49,407 nucleotides of DNA, taken from assembly GCF_003385515.1 (NCBI RefSeq), contig NZ_QNVT01000039.1, positions 1-49,407 of the forward strand. Direction: 5' to 3'. The stretch's first letter is position 1. Every line of letters starts with the position of its first letter. The notes under the pieces are model-generated. The model was not told the origin of the DNA, did not search any database, and worked only from the letters and a program-made list of their open reading frames with translations. Shown piece after piece: positions 23,820-32,962 of the stretch. The translations under genes and the position numbers were made by a program. This stretch comes from Chryseobacterium pennae (GTDB lineage: Bacteria > Bacteroidota > Bacteroidia > Flavobacteriales > Weeksellaceae).

Positions 23820-25300
23820 TGAGTAATCAGCTTTATATCAAAGAAATCCAGGTACTTTTTGATGCCGTACAGAAGTCGAAAATTTTTGAAGATCAAAAAA
23901 TGATGACCGATGCAGTTCCTTTATTTCCGATTGCAGAGATCAATGCAAAATATGAGCAGGAGAAAAATTCTACAGGCTTTGATCTGAAGAATTTTGTGAT
24001 GACTCATTTTGATTTTCTAGGGGCTAAAGTGTCTGTTCGAAGAGAAGATCATCTTCCCATTCAGCAGCATATAGAAAAGCTTTGGGATGAATTAACACGC
24101 ACAGCTTACGAAGAAAAAGGAACACTTTTAAAATTACCAAAACCTTATATCGTTCCCGGTGGACGTTTCAACGAATTTTTTTATTGGGACAGCTATTTTA
24201 TTATGCTTGGGTTACAGGTTTCCGGCAGAGTGGAAATGATGGAGAATATTGTTGAGAACTGTTCTTATCTGATACAAAATGTTGGTTTTGTTCCCAATGC
24301 GAGCAGGACTCATTTCTTGAGCCGCTCGCAGCCACCTTACTTTTCTTTGATGCTGCAACTGGTTGCGGAGACAAAGAATGATGAAACTATTTATTCAAAA
24401 TATCACGATACTTTAGAGAAGGAATATGCTTTCTGGATGAGTGGGGAAGAGGAAGTAGAAAGTAATACAGGAATCAAAAGAGTAGTGAAAACTCAGGATG
24501 GAGATATTTTAAATAGATATTATGATGCTGAAAATGAACCTCGTCCTGAAAGTTATCTGATTGATATTGAAGATCAGGAGAGTGCTTCAGGAGAAGAGTT
24601 TTACAGAAATATAAGAAGCGCCTGTGAATCCGGCTGGGATTTTTCCAGCAGATGGCTTGCAGACGGAGAACATATTCAGACTATAGAAACATTGAACCTT
24701 GCTCAGGTAGATTTAAATTGTCTTTTATGGCATTTAGAGACCACATTGGCAACATCATCAGCGCTTCAGAATCTGAAAGACAAAGAAAATTATTTTACTG
24801 AAAGAGCAGCAAAGCGAAGACATATGATTAATAAATACTTCTGGGATGAAAGCACGAAGATTTACAGAGACTATCATATTAAAAAAAACACAAAAACATC
24901 GTCTGAACATATTGCTGCTCTTTACCCTTTATTCCTGGGACTTGCAGATCAGAAGCAGGCAGAAGCAGTGGCAGAAACTATTTTTGAAAAGTTTTTATAC
25001 CCGGGAGGATTGGTTACTACGACTAAAAAAACAGGGCAGCAGTGGGACTTACCTAATGCCTGGGCTCCTTATCAATGGCTTGGCTTTAAGGCAATGAAAA
25101 ATTATGGATTTAATGAAACGGCTGAGCAGATAAAAAATAACTGGTGTTCGAATGTGGAAAGAGTGTATCAGAACACCGGAAAATTGATGGAAAAATACAA
25201 TGCATTAGATACGGAAACAATAGCAGGAGGCGGGGAATACCCCAATCAGGACGGATTCGGTTGGACGAATGGAGTGTATTTAAAACTACAACAAAACTGA
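23819..25300 (+). CDS. Trehalase (GH37), cytoplasmic
   Basis: This 493-residue enzyme hydrolyses trehalose to two glucose. Both GH37 signatures are visible: PGGRFNEFFYWDSYF at residues 113-127 and QWDLPNAWAPYQW near 408-420. The DHLPIQQHIEKLWDELTR start of the catalytic domain and the C-terminal GGGGEYPNQDGFGWTNGV-like block (GGGEYPNQDGFGWTNG) are also typical. There is no signal peptide, so it acts on imported sugar in the cytoplasm. It is coupled to the transporter upstream and followed 22 bp later by a TonB-dependent receptor. Confidence 0.95.
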   Translation: MSNQLYIKEIQVLFDAVQKSKIFEDQKMMTDAVPLFPIAEINAKYEQEKNSTGFDLKNFVMTHFDFLGAKVSVRREDHLPIQQHIEKLWDELTRTAYEEKGTLLKLPKPYIVPGGRFNEFFYWDSYFIMLGLQVSGRVEMMENIVENCSYLIQNVGFVPNASRTHFLSRSQPPYFSLMLQLVAETKNDETIYSKYHDTLEKEYAFWMSGEEEVESNTGIKRVVKTQDGDILNRYYDAENEPRPESYLIDIEDQESASGEEFYRNIRSACESGWDFSSRWLADGEHIQTIETLNLAQVDLNCLLWHLETTLATSSALQNLKDKENYFTERAAKRRHMINKYFWDESTKIYRDYHIKKNTKTSSEHIAALYPLFLGLADQKQAEAVAETIFEKFLYPGGLVTTTKKTGQQWDLPNAWAPYQWLGFKAMKNYGFNETAEQIKNNWCSNVERVYQNTGKLMEKYNALDTETIAGGGEYPNQDGFGWTNGVYLKLQQN

Positions 25301-25322
25301 AACTAACAATAAAAATAAGGCT

Positions 25323-27761
25323 ATGAAAAAAAAATCAATCTTTTTAATCGCCGCAACTGCTGTATTGTATTTCAATAAAGCATATGCACAGGAAACTCCA
25401 CAGGATTCTGTAAAAGTTTCTTCTATCGATCAGGTTGTGATTACAGGGAATTCCAATCCCAAGAAAAAAATAGAATCCAGTACCGCTATTTCAACATTTA
25501 GTGCCAAAGAAATTCAAAAACAGAATCCGATCAGTGCCGCAGCTTTGCTACAGAGAGTCCCGGGGTTTGCAGTGGAAACTTCAGGTGGGGAAGTGGGAAA
25601 TAACCTTTTTGCAAGAGGTATTCCTTCCGCAGGAGCTTATGAATTTGTGCAGGTGCAGGAAGATGGTCTTCCGGTTTTTGAAGATGGAGCCCTTCAATTC
25701 GCTAATGCTGATAATTTTTTCCGTGTAGATAATTCCGTAAGCAGATTAGAAGCTTTGAGAGGAGGTTCCGGATCTATTTATGCCAATAATTCTCCGGGAG
25801 GACTTATCAACTTTATTACGAGAGAAGGAACCAATGATTTTAGAGGAACTGCTAAGTTAGAAACCAGTACTTATGGTCTTATCCGTACAGATCTTAATAT
25901 TGGCGGAGCTTTGGTGAAAGATAAATTATTCTTTAATATCGGCGGTTTCTACAGGTCGGATGACGGAATCAGAAAAACAGGATTCAAAGCGAATAATGGC
26001 GGACAGATCAGGATGAACCTGAAGTATGTTTTTGATAAAGGCTATGTGAAAGTATATTATAAAAAACTGGATGACAGAAATACCTTCTTCCTTCCGATTC
26101 CTCTGACGCAGGATGGAGATAAATTAAAAGGGTTCAATGGTTTTGATCCTAATTATGGAACTTACAGCTACAGAGCGATAAGTCAATTGAATATTCCACA
26201 AGCCGGAGGTGGTTTCTTCAGCAGAAATCTGGAAGATGGAATTCATCCGAAAGTAGATGTATTGGGTGCTGAGTTTAAATATGACCTGGGCGGAAATTTC
26301 AGCGTTATCAATAAAACAAGATATACCAATATTGATATGAACTATACAGGGATTTTCCCTGCCGGAGCACCCAAAAATGCTGCTAAGTTTGCCCAAGACC
26401 TGGGAATGACCAATTATCAGTATTCATTGGTAAGCAGTGGAGCAGTGGTTAATCCTGACTATGTACAGAAGCTTGGTTTCTGGGCTATTGATAAACAGAT
26501 GAATAATTTTGTAAATGACTTACAGTTCAATTATAAATTTGATAAAGGAAATGTAACTGCCGGATTTTATAAATCAAACTGGAAATCCCATCAATACTGG
26601 AACTGGAGTAATATACTGACTACTGCTACAGACAGACCTGAACTTTTGAACTTGGTAGACCCGTCCCTTAGCCCAAGCAGTACTGGATATTCTAAGACCT
26701 ATAATGGTGTTACGGATATGTCTACTTTACTTAGGGATTCACAGATTCAGGGAAGTCTGAATGATCTTTATTTAAATGTAGATTATAACGTAACTGATGC
26801 ATTAAGTTTTAATGGAGGGATCCGTTACAGTCGTGATTATTATAGAGGATATAAAGTAAATACCACTACGGCCAATCTTAATAATTCCGGTTTAACGGTT
26901 GATGGAACTCATGGTTTTAATACTACAACAGCAGATGATAACATGAATGTTCTGGGAAATCAGTTTACCTATTGGTATTATGATATTAACAAAGTCTCCT
27001 ATACATTGGCTTCCAATTATAAGATCAATCGTGAAAATGCGGTATATGCCCGTTTTTCCCACGGTTTCAGATCTCCGAATGAAGAAGCATACTATAATAA
27101 TATAGGAAGACTGGATCTTGTAAAACCCGTATTAACGAACCAATTGGAAGTGGGATATAAGTACTATTCGCGTACTTTTGATATCGCAGTGATTCCTTTT
27201 TATTCTGCGCTTAAAAATCTTTCGTTTACGGATGTCTATTCAGACGGAACCTCAGAGAATAAATTTGCCAATACGACCAATCTTGGGGTAGAAATTGAAG
27301 GTTATGCCAGATTATTCAACAATATTTTTGAAGTTACTTTCAATGGGACCATTCAGAATCCTAAGTATAAGGATTTTACAGGAAGAAATGCTGACGGCAG
27401 TACTTTCAACTATGATGGAAATGTAGTAAGAAGAATTCCTAAGTTCTATTTCAATATTGCTCCTGCGGTAAATATTACCAAAGAATGGAGAGCGTATGTA
27501 AGTATGAATTATTATGGAAAACGTTTTCAGGATGAAGGGAATACAGATGATAATATTCTGCCTTCATTCACAGAATTTGGAGCAGGAATGTCTTATCAGT
27601 TGGGAAAAATCCGTTTTGCTGTAGACGGAACCAATATCTTTAATACGATCGGTATTACAGAGGGGGATCCAAGATCTCAGACCGTATCAGGATCTAATAT
27701 CAGAATGGCAAGACCTATTATGGGAGCAGCTGCAAGAGCTTCAATCACTTTAGATTTCTAA
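25323..27761 (+). CDS. TonB-dependent outer membrane receptor
   Basis: This 812-residue protein has a signal peptide (cleavage near AYAQ, residue 22), a TonB-box-like segment (SSIDQVVITGN, about 31-41), a plug domain (STAISTFSAKEIQKQNPISAAALLQRVPGF... to ALRGGSGSIYANNSPGGLINFIT, about 55-165) and a long beta-barrel ending in the terminal phenylalanine TLDF. It has no CarboxypepD-like N-terminal domain and no SusD partner, unlike SusC proteins. It is the last gene of the trehalose operon, so it probably carries trehalose or an oligosaccharide across the outer membrane; a siderophore role is the main alternative. Confidence 0.92.
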   Translation: MKKKSIFLIAATAVLYFNKAYAQETPQDSVKVSSIDQVVITGNSNPKKKIESSTAISTFSAKEIQKQNPISAAALLQRVPGFAVETSGGEVGNNLFARGIPSAGAYEFVQVQEDGLPVFEDGALQFANADNFFRVDNSVSRLEALRGGSGSIYANNSPGGLINFITREGTNDFRGTAKLETSTYGLIRTDLNIGGALVKDKLFFNIGGFYRSDDGIRKTGFKANNGGQIRMNLKYVFDKGYVKVYYKKLDDRNTFFLPIPLTQDGDKLKGFNGFDPNYGTYSYRAISQLNIPQAGGGFFSRNLEDGIHPKVDVLGAEFKYDLGGNFSVINKTRYTNIDMNYTGIFPAGAPKNAAKFAQDLGMTNYQYSLVSSGAVVNPDYVQKLGFWAIDKQMNNFVNDLQFNYKFDKGNVTAGFYKSNWKSHQYWNWSNILTTATDRPELLNLVDPSLSPSSTGYSKTYNGVTDMSTLLRDSQIQGSLNDLYLNVDYNVTDALSFNGGIRYSRDYYRGYKVNTTTANLNNSGLTVDGTHGFNTTTADDNMNVLGNQFTYWYYDINKVSYTLASNYKINRENAVYARFSHGFRSPNEEAYYNNIGRLDLVKPVLTNQLEVGYKYYSRTFDIAVIPFYSALKNLSFTDVYSDGTSENKFANTTNLGVEIEGYARLFNNIFEVTFNGTIQNPKYKDFTGRNADGSTFNYDGNVVRRIPKFYFNIAPAVNITKEWRAYVSMNYYGKRFQDEGNTDDNILPSFTEFGAGMSYQLGKIRFAVDGTNIFNTIGITEGDPRSQTVSGSNIRMARPIMGAAARASITLDF

Positions 27762-27783
27762 ACTCTATTTCTTTATAACACGA

Positions 27784-27820
27784 AACCGTCAGGGCTTAGT
27801 CCTGACGGTTTTTATTTTTT
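27784..27820. terminator. Terminator after the TonB receptor, overlapping the next gene's end
   Basis: AACCGTCAGG (27784-27793) pairs perfectly with CCTGACGGTT (27801-27810), loop GCTTAGT, followed by T-rich sequence to 27820. The stop codon of the convergent lipoprotein gene lies in the loop (27796-27798), so its last codons are part of the hairpin. The left flank has A's but is shorter, so it should work best for the rightward operon. Confidence 0.85.
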
Positions 27821-28536
27821 ATTTCTCGGAATATTCCTCTCTCTGAAAAATCTTTATTTCTAATTTTATTCTTAGAAGTTAAAGTTACGTGTCTTATTTT
27901 TTCAATAGAATTGGTTCTGGAATTTAAAGTTACATCATCAACAATTATTTTTCCGATGTTATCATTTTTATCTGATAAAAGATATATTTCCCCTTTTTTT
28001 ACTTTTAATTCATCGAGATGTATTCCGTTCATACTTTCAACATCGTTTAAATTATAAAAGAATAAGCTATCTTTTGTTTCTTTAAATTTTTCAAAAACAT
28101 ATCTTTCTAGTCCTCTCTCATGTTCCGAGTATCCTTTATACTGATATGTTCGAGTTGTTAATTTGATACCATTTTCGGACGAAATATTTACTTTCATCGG
28201 TTTGAAAATTGGAATACTTTTGTAATAAGGATCTCCGCAAGTACCATAGCACTCGTGAGTTATTCCTTCGATGTTATTTTGATTTGGAATTTGTGATAAA
28301 TGATAAATAGGTAGAATATTTTCTACTTCAACCTGAAAATGTTTTGTTGAATCCAAGATTATAAAACCACTACGGTTTGAATCACGGCCTCCCCATGCAT
28401 TAAAATAATAGATGACATTTGAAGTTCCTTCAATCTTTTGTTTATATAATTGATCGATTCTCCATTCTGTTATTCCAAAACCACAACTGCAGAGAATAAT
28501 AAGTGATAATATTAAACCAAATATTTTAAAATTCAT
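27796..28536 (-). CDS. Putative lipoprotein of unknown function
   Basis: I do not recognise this 246-residue protein. It has a lipoprotein-type signal (LILSLIILCSC, Cys18) and is otherwise hydrophilic, with a Cys pair in HECYGTCGDPYY near residue 95-106. It is AT-rich and lies alone between two convergent/divergent neighbours. Its last codons overlap the terminator hairpin of the receptor gene. It is probably an accessory outer membrane lipoprotein; no function is suggested. Confidence 0.6.
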   Translation of the reverse strand: MNFKIFGLILSLIILCSCGFGITEWRIDQLYKQKIEGTSNVIYYFNAWGGRDSNRSGFIILDSTKHFQVEVENILPIYHLSQIPNQNNIEGITHECYGTCGDPYYKSIPIFKPMKVNISSENGIKLTTRTYQYKGYSEHERGLERYVFEKFKETKDSLFFYNLNDVESMNGIHLDELKVKKGEIYLLSDKNDNIGKIIVDDVTLNSRTNSIEKIRHVTLTSKNKIRNKDFSERGIFREIKNKNRQD

Positions 28537-28677
28537 TTTTATTAGATTGTTGGAAAATATTAGCCTTTCCTATTGTTGACTTTCGAATTTTTAGGATAAG
28601 CAACCTGTAATGATTGTTTGATCTCTAAAGCCAGGGAAACTTAAAAATCAAATCTGTAACCCGAGAATTTTATTTTT

Positions 28678-29316
28678 TTACTTCAAAAACGGATTATACT
28701 GTTTCTCAAAACCAATTGATGTAGGATTTCCATGACCTGAGAAGACCTGTGTTTCAGGATCCAGTACGAAAAGTTTTGTTTTAATCCCATCAATCAGTTG
28801 CTCATAGTTTCCTTTGTAAAGATCTGTTCTGCCGATACTGCCTTCAAAAAGCACATCGCCGGAGATCATGAATTTTTGATTTTCGTTATGATAAACCACA
28901 CTTCCCGGTGAATGTCCCGGAACATGGTAAATTTTAAATTTTTCACCGTCCAGATCAAGTTCGTCTCCTTCGTTAACGTATACAATGTCTACTTTTACAG
29001 GATCTACAGGGAATCCGAATCTCAATCCGCTTGCCTGAAGCATATCAAGAACCTCCTGATCTTCCTGATGCATATTTACCGGAACTTTAAAGGTGTCAAA
29101 TGCCCATTGAAGCCCTAAAACATGATCAATATGTGCATGCGTTAAAAGAATTTTCTGAATGTTCAGCTCTTTTTCTTTGATGAAGTTGTCAATAGCCTGA
29201 GTTTCCTGCTCATTCATATTTCCTGGATCAATGAGCCAGGCATTTTTGTTTTCGTTATAAAGGATGTATGTATTCTCACTTGCGAAGTTGCATACGAAGC
29301 CCTGAATCTGAAGCAT
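28678..29316 (-). CDS. MBL-fold hydrolase (glyoxalase II-like)
   Basis: The 213-residue protein has the metallo-beta-lactamase metal-binding motif THAHIDHVLG (about residues 54-63), a further VPGHSPGSVVYH histidine near residue 133, the SGDVLFEGSIGRTDL aspartate block near 153 and the C-terminal FSGHGNPTSI histidine. This set is typical of small hydroxyacylglutathione hydrolase-like enzymes that cleave thioesters. The ATG at 29316 is preferred to the open frame reaching 29541, which would overlap the divergent gene and adds unlikely sequence. The substrate is unknown. Confidence 0.87.
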   Translation of the reverse strand: MLQIQGFVCNFASENTYILYNENKNAWLIDPGNMNEQETQAIDNFIKEKELNIQKILLTHAHIDHVLGLQWAFDTFKVPVNMHQEDQEVLDMLQASGLRFGFPVDPVKVDIVYVNEGDELDLDGEKFKIYHVPGHSPGSVVYHNENQKFMISGDVLFEGSIGRTDLYKGNYEQLIDGIKTKLFVLDPETQVFSGHGNPTSIGFEKQYNPFLK

Positions 29317-29334
29317 AATCTTAATATTTTGACT

Positions 29335-29342
29335 CAAAAATA
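29335..29342 (-). promoter_or_regulatory. -7 promoter element of the MBL-fold gene
   Basis: On the minus strand TATTTTTG fits TAnnTTTG, 18 bp before the ATG at 29316. No TTG is evident at -33. Confidence 0.45.
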
Positions 29343-29386
29343 CGATATTATTAAGAAAATGGCTATTTTTCGTTATCTTCGTCATA

Positions 29387-30601
29387 ATGAAAACTTTGCG
29401 AATACTCTTACTTTCCTTAGGTGGGCTGGTGTATGGACAGAATATCCAAAGCATCCAGTTATTTAATCCACAGACGAATGATGAAACACCGGTCATTAAG
29501 TTCGGTGAACAATTGGTGTTGAGTTTTGATGATCTTACCAATGGTAGCGAGATCTACCGGTATACCATCAAACATTATGACAGAAACTGGAATGATGATA
29601 ATCTGTTTTTTACGGAGTTTGCCAATGGAACTATGAATGCACTTTTGGATAAGTTTCAGTATTCATTCAATACACTGCAGGCCTATACCCATTATAAGCT
29701 GACTTTTCCCAATGATAAAATTCAACCGAAAATATCAGGAAACTTTGAATTGATCGTTTATAAAGACTCTGCAGATAAACCTCTTTTCAAGAGACGTTTT
29801 TATCTGGTGGAAGATGTGGCGACCTTGGGAGTTAAAGTTTCGAGAATAGCAGATGCCAAGAATCCGAATATCAATCAGAGATTAGAAATACAGGCTTTAC
29901 CGAAAGCGGGTGATCTTTCTTCCAATGTCAACTCAATGAGTTTGAATGTGATGCAGAACAATAACCCGAATATGACCATTTCCAATCTGAAGCCAAGTTC
30001 TGTTTTGGGGAATCAACTGCTTTTCCAGCAGATGAATCTTGCTTTTCCGGGAGATAATGAATTTTATTATTTCGATAATAAAAATATGACTGTTGCTGCC
30101 GATATGGTTCGTGCGGTAGAAGTAAAGGATGATACGAATCAGACCTATTTACATCCGGTATGGGCATTTCCTTTAAATTATCAATATCAACCCGACGTAA
30201 ACGGGGCTTGGTATTACAGAAGAAATGATCTGGGAAGAGAAAGAGATGCTGAAAGAGAAGCAGATTATTCATGGGTGCATTTTTATCTTGAATCTGACCC
30301 TGTAGATAAAGATATCTACATTCTGGGTGGGTTTAATGGTTTTAAACCAAGTAAAGAAAATCAGATGCAGTATGATGCTGCAACTAAACAATACGTAGCT
30401 AAATTATTTCTGAAGCAAGGGTTTTACAACTATATTTTAGCCACAAAGCAAGGAGAGGCACCATTGGATTTTGGTGAAGTGAACGGTAATTTCTGGCAGA
30501 CAGAAAACCTTTATCAGGCGTTCCTTTATTTTGCTCCCTTTGGCAGAAACTATGATGGGTTAATGGGGTATGGTGAATTCAGGACTCCTGTTAGAAAATA
30601 G
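29387..30601 (+). CDS. Probable type IX secretion plug protein (DUF5103)
   Basis: This 404-residue protein has a signal peptide (MKTLRILLLSLGGLVYGQ) and begins with the IQSIQLFNPQTNDETPVIKFGEQLVLSFDDL block I associate with DUF5103. That family, as I recall, was assigned to the plug of the SprA translocon in Flavobacterium johnsoniae, which closes the channel when no cargo is present. Residues about 305-350 look like an AMPK/E-set type domain (DIYILGGFNGFKPSKENQMQYD). It is divergent from the MBL gene and ends at a terminator. The next gene encodes a type IX cargo protease. Confidence 0.72.
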   Translation: MKTLRILLLSLGGLVYGQNIQSIQLFNPQTNDETPVIKFGEQLVLSFDDLTNGSEIYRYTIKHYDRNWNDDNLFFTEFANGTMNALLDKFQYSFNTLQAYTHYKLTFPNDKIQPKISGNFELIVYKDSADKPLFKRRFYLVEDVATLGVKVSRIADAKNPNINQRLEIQALPKAGDLSSNVNSMSLNVMQNNNPNMTISNLKPSSVLGNQLLFQQMNLAFPGDNEFYYFDNKNMTVAADMVRAVEVKDDTNQTYLHPVWAFPLNYQYQPDVNGAWYYRRNDLGRERDAEREADYSWVHFYLESDPVDKDIYILGGFNGFKPSKENQMQYDAATKQYVAKLFLKQGFYNYILATKQGEAPLDFGEVNGNFWQTENLYQAFLYFAPFGRNYDGLMGYGEFRTPVRK

Positions 30602-30927
30602 AATTGTAAATTTATTATAGAAATATAAAAGGCTGTCTCTGTAGAGATAGCCTTAATTTTTTAATTACTCTTCCCTATTTTGATAAATTTCATACAATAA
30701 AATGTTTTGCATAGTGAAAATATTAATTCTTAAATTATTGATTTTTTTTAAATTAATTCATGAAAATTTTCATAATAATAAAAATTATTTTTAATTATTT
30801 CTCTTTGTTTTAAAATCATTATTATGGTTTGTTTAATGATTTATATTTTCAATTGAATTTCCTGTAAATTATATATCATTTTATTGTGAAAAGTTTATAC
30901 CTTGGTTTTCACATTTAACAAAATAAT
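30602..30927. other. AT-rich spacer upstream of the M4 protease
   Basis: After the terminator (30629-30664) the region is extremely AT-rich and non-coding. It contains a perfect 14-bp palindrome (ATGAAAATTTTCAT, 30760-30773). A weak -7-like TACCTTGG lies near 30899. No further gene or RNA could be supported. Confidence 0.5.
30629..30664 (+). terminator. Terminator of the DUF5103 gene
   Basis: AAGGCTGTCTCT and AGAGATAGCCTT form a 12-bp stem with one G-U pair, followed by AATTTTTTAA, 28 bp after the stop codon. Confidence 0.8.
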
Positions 30928-32889
30928 ATTAGGAAAGCAAAATTTATTTTAGCAGTAAGCGTTGCAGCATGCTCTTTCGTTTTTGGACAAAACACCCCAT
31001 CAAAAGTTGTTCCTGGTAAAAGTGGATTACATTCAGAACTTATAAGATTTGATAAAAACGGACCCGCCTTTCAGGGAAGTCCTGTTTTATATGATGAAAC
31101 ATCTGAGAGACTTTCCCCAGGGCAGGCTCGTAAATTAGGAATTGAAACAGATAAATTAGGCTTTGAAACCCATCGGTTCCAACAGACCGTTAATGACATT
31201 CCGGTAGAATATGGAATGATGTCTGTACAGACAAAAGATGGTAAAATTGTAGGACAATCCGGGAAATGGGTTCTTAAAGTTTCACAGGGAATAGAAAAAA
31301 AATCGAATATTTCTGAAAATATAGCCTTACAGAATGCTTTGGCTTTTGTAGGTGCAGACCAATACAAATGGCAAAATAAAGAAGACGAAGAATTCATTAA
31401 AAAAGAACTCAAAGATGATAATGCAAGTTTTGCTCCTAAGGGTGAACTTGTATATTATTCTGAACCTACAGATGAAAAGCTAAGAGACCTGAAACTTGCT
31501 TATAAGTTTGATATTTATGCTGAAAAACCATTGAGCAGACAATATGTATTTGTAGATGCCAAGAATGGAAAAGTTCTGGGAACAGATGCAATTATCCATG
31601 AAATAAACACGCCGGGAACCGCTACTACCGTGTACAGTGGAAGCAGAAATGTAACTACTGATTCCTATGGCGGGAGCTACAGGCTGAGAGAAACAGGAAG
31701 AAATGGCGGAACAGCTGTGGAAACCTATAACCTGAAAAAGACAACTAACTTCGCATCAGCTGTAGATTTTACAGATACTGATAATGCATGGAATAATGTA
31801 AATACAAATAAGGATCAATATGCTGCCGATGCCCATTGGGGAGCTGAAATGACCTTGGATTACTACTTTACAAAATTCGGAAGAAAAAGTATAGACAACA
31901 ATCACTTTGCTATAAAGTCTTATGTTCATTACGGCAATAATATTTTCAATGCCTATTGGGATGGAGCGAGAATGCTTTACGGAGATGGAAGCTCTACAAC
32001 GAATGGTGGAAAACCTTTAACTGCTATTGATGTTTGTGGCCATGAAATTACCCACGGAATGACTTCCAAAACAGCGAATCTTGTGTATCAAAGAGAACCG
32101 GGAGCACTTAATGAAGGTTTTTCTGATATTTTTGGAAACACAATAGAGCGCTGGGCCAGACCTACCCAGGCAAGCTGGACGCTTGGAGAAGATTTCAGTT
32201 ATGTGATCCGTGATATGGCAAATCCTAATGCTTACCGTCAGCCGGATACCTATAAAGGAACCTATTGGAAAGATGCTTCCACTACAGGATGTGCAGTACC
32301 TTCACAAACGACCAATGATTATTGTGGCGTTCATACCAATTCAGGAGTGCTTAATTTCTGGTATTACTTATTGGTAACAGGAGGAACAGGAACCAACGAT
32401 AATGGTTTTGCCTATAATGTTTCCGGAATAGGGCTGGATAAGGCAGGAGCTATTGCTTACAGAACACTGACTACTTACCTTATTTCTACTTCCACTTATG
32501 CCAATACAAGAACCTATTCTTTACAGGCTGCAGCTGACCTATATGGTGCAGGAAGTAATGAAGTAATACAGGTTACCAATGCCTGGAATGCAGTAGGAGT
32601 GGGCGGAGGAACTTCTCCGGCAGGACTTATTGCAGCAGCAGTCAACGAGTCTCCTTACGCCATCAGCCCAAATCCGGCAACAGACAGATTTACTGTAGTG
32701 TTTAATGGAAAAGCTGGTAAAGGAACTGTAGAATTGGTTAATTTAACGGGAAGAAGAGAACTTTCTGAAAAAGTTAATCTTACTGATGGTGCAAATAGAG
32801 TAGAAATACAGCTGCCATCCAATATGCTTCCTGGTGTTTATATTGTAACCGTGAACGGACAGAAAGCCGGAAATCTTATCAAAAAATAA
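30928..32889 (+). CDS. Thermolysin-like M4 metallopeptidase with type IX sorting domain
   Basis: The open frame encodes 653 residues if translation begins at ATT (30928): the first residues (IRKAKFILAVSVAACSFVFGQ, with I1 as M) form a complete signal peptide. After a propeptide of about 200 residues comes the M4 catalytic domain with zinc motif HEITH (starting at residue 372) and the third ligand glutamate in ALNEGFSD (residue 396). The last 80 residues (from YAISPNPATDRFTV to AGNLIKK) are a type A sorting domain for type IX secretion. No ATG, GTG or TTG lies in frame between the stop at 30916 and 31216; the first ATG there would remove the signal peptide. Confidence 0.85.
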   Translation: MRKAKFILAVSVAACSFVFGQNTPSKVVPGKSGLHSELIRFDKNGPAFQGSPVLYDETSERLSPGQARKLGIETDKLGFETHRFQQTVNDIPVEYGMMSVQTKDGKIVGQSGKWVLKVSQGIEKKSNISENIALQNALAFVGADQYKWQNKEDEEFIKKELKDDNASFAPKGELVYYSEPTDEKLRDLKLAYKFDIYAEKPLSRQYVFVDAKNGKVLGTDAIIHEINTPGTATTVYSGSRNVTTDSYGGSYRLRETGRNGGTAVETYNLKKTTNFASAVDFTDTDNAWNNVNTNKDQYAADAHWGAEMTLDYYFTKFGRKSIDNNHFAIKSYVHYGNNIFNAYWDGARMLYGDGSSTTNGGKPLTAIDVCGHEITHGMTSKTANLVYQREPGALNEGFSDIFGNTIERWARPTQASWTLGEDFSYVIRDMANPNAYRQPDTYKGTYWKDASTTGCAVPSQTTNDYCGVHTNSGVLNFWYYLLVTGGTGTNDNGFAYNVSGIGLDKAGAIAYRTLTTYLISTSTYANTRTYSLQAAADLYGAGSNEVIQVTNAWNAVGVGGGTSPAGLIAAAVNESPYAISPNPATDRFTVVFNGKAGKGTVELVNLTGRRELSEKVNLTDGANRVEIQLPSNMLPGVYIVTVNGQKAGNLIKK

Positions 32890-32909
32890 ACTTTAGTATA
32901 TTTCAAGAG

Positions 32910-32945
32910 AAAGGCCACAGAAATTTTTCTGCGGCCTTTTTTTTA
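32910..32945. terminator. Bidirectional terminator, M4 protease / hemH
   Basis: AAAGGCC-A-CAGAAA and TTTCTG-C-GGCCTTT form a 13-bp stem with one A/C mismatch, followed by a T run. It lies between two convergent genes. Confidence 0.82.
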
Positions 32946-32962
32946 TATTTCATTTCAATGAT

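Noticed and set aside
28678..29541. Longer MBL-fold protein starting at 29541
   Set aside because: The extra 75 residues overlap the divergent DUF5103 gene and its promoter and show no domain character.
30916..31216. Frameshift or truncated pseudogene at the 5' end of the M4 protease
   Set aside because: The frame is open without interruption from 30919 to the stop at 32889 and encodes a full signal peptide and propeptide; only the start codon is unusual.
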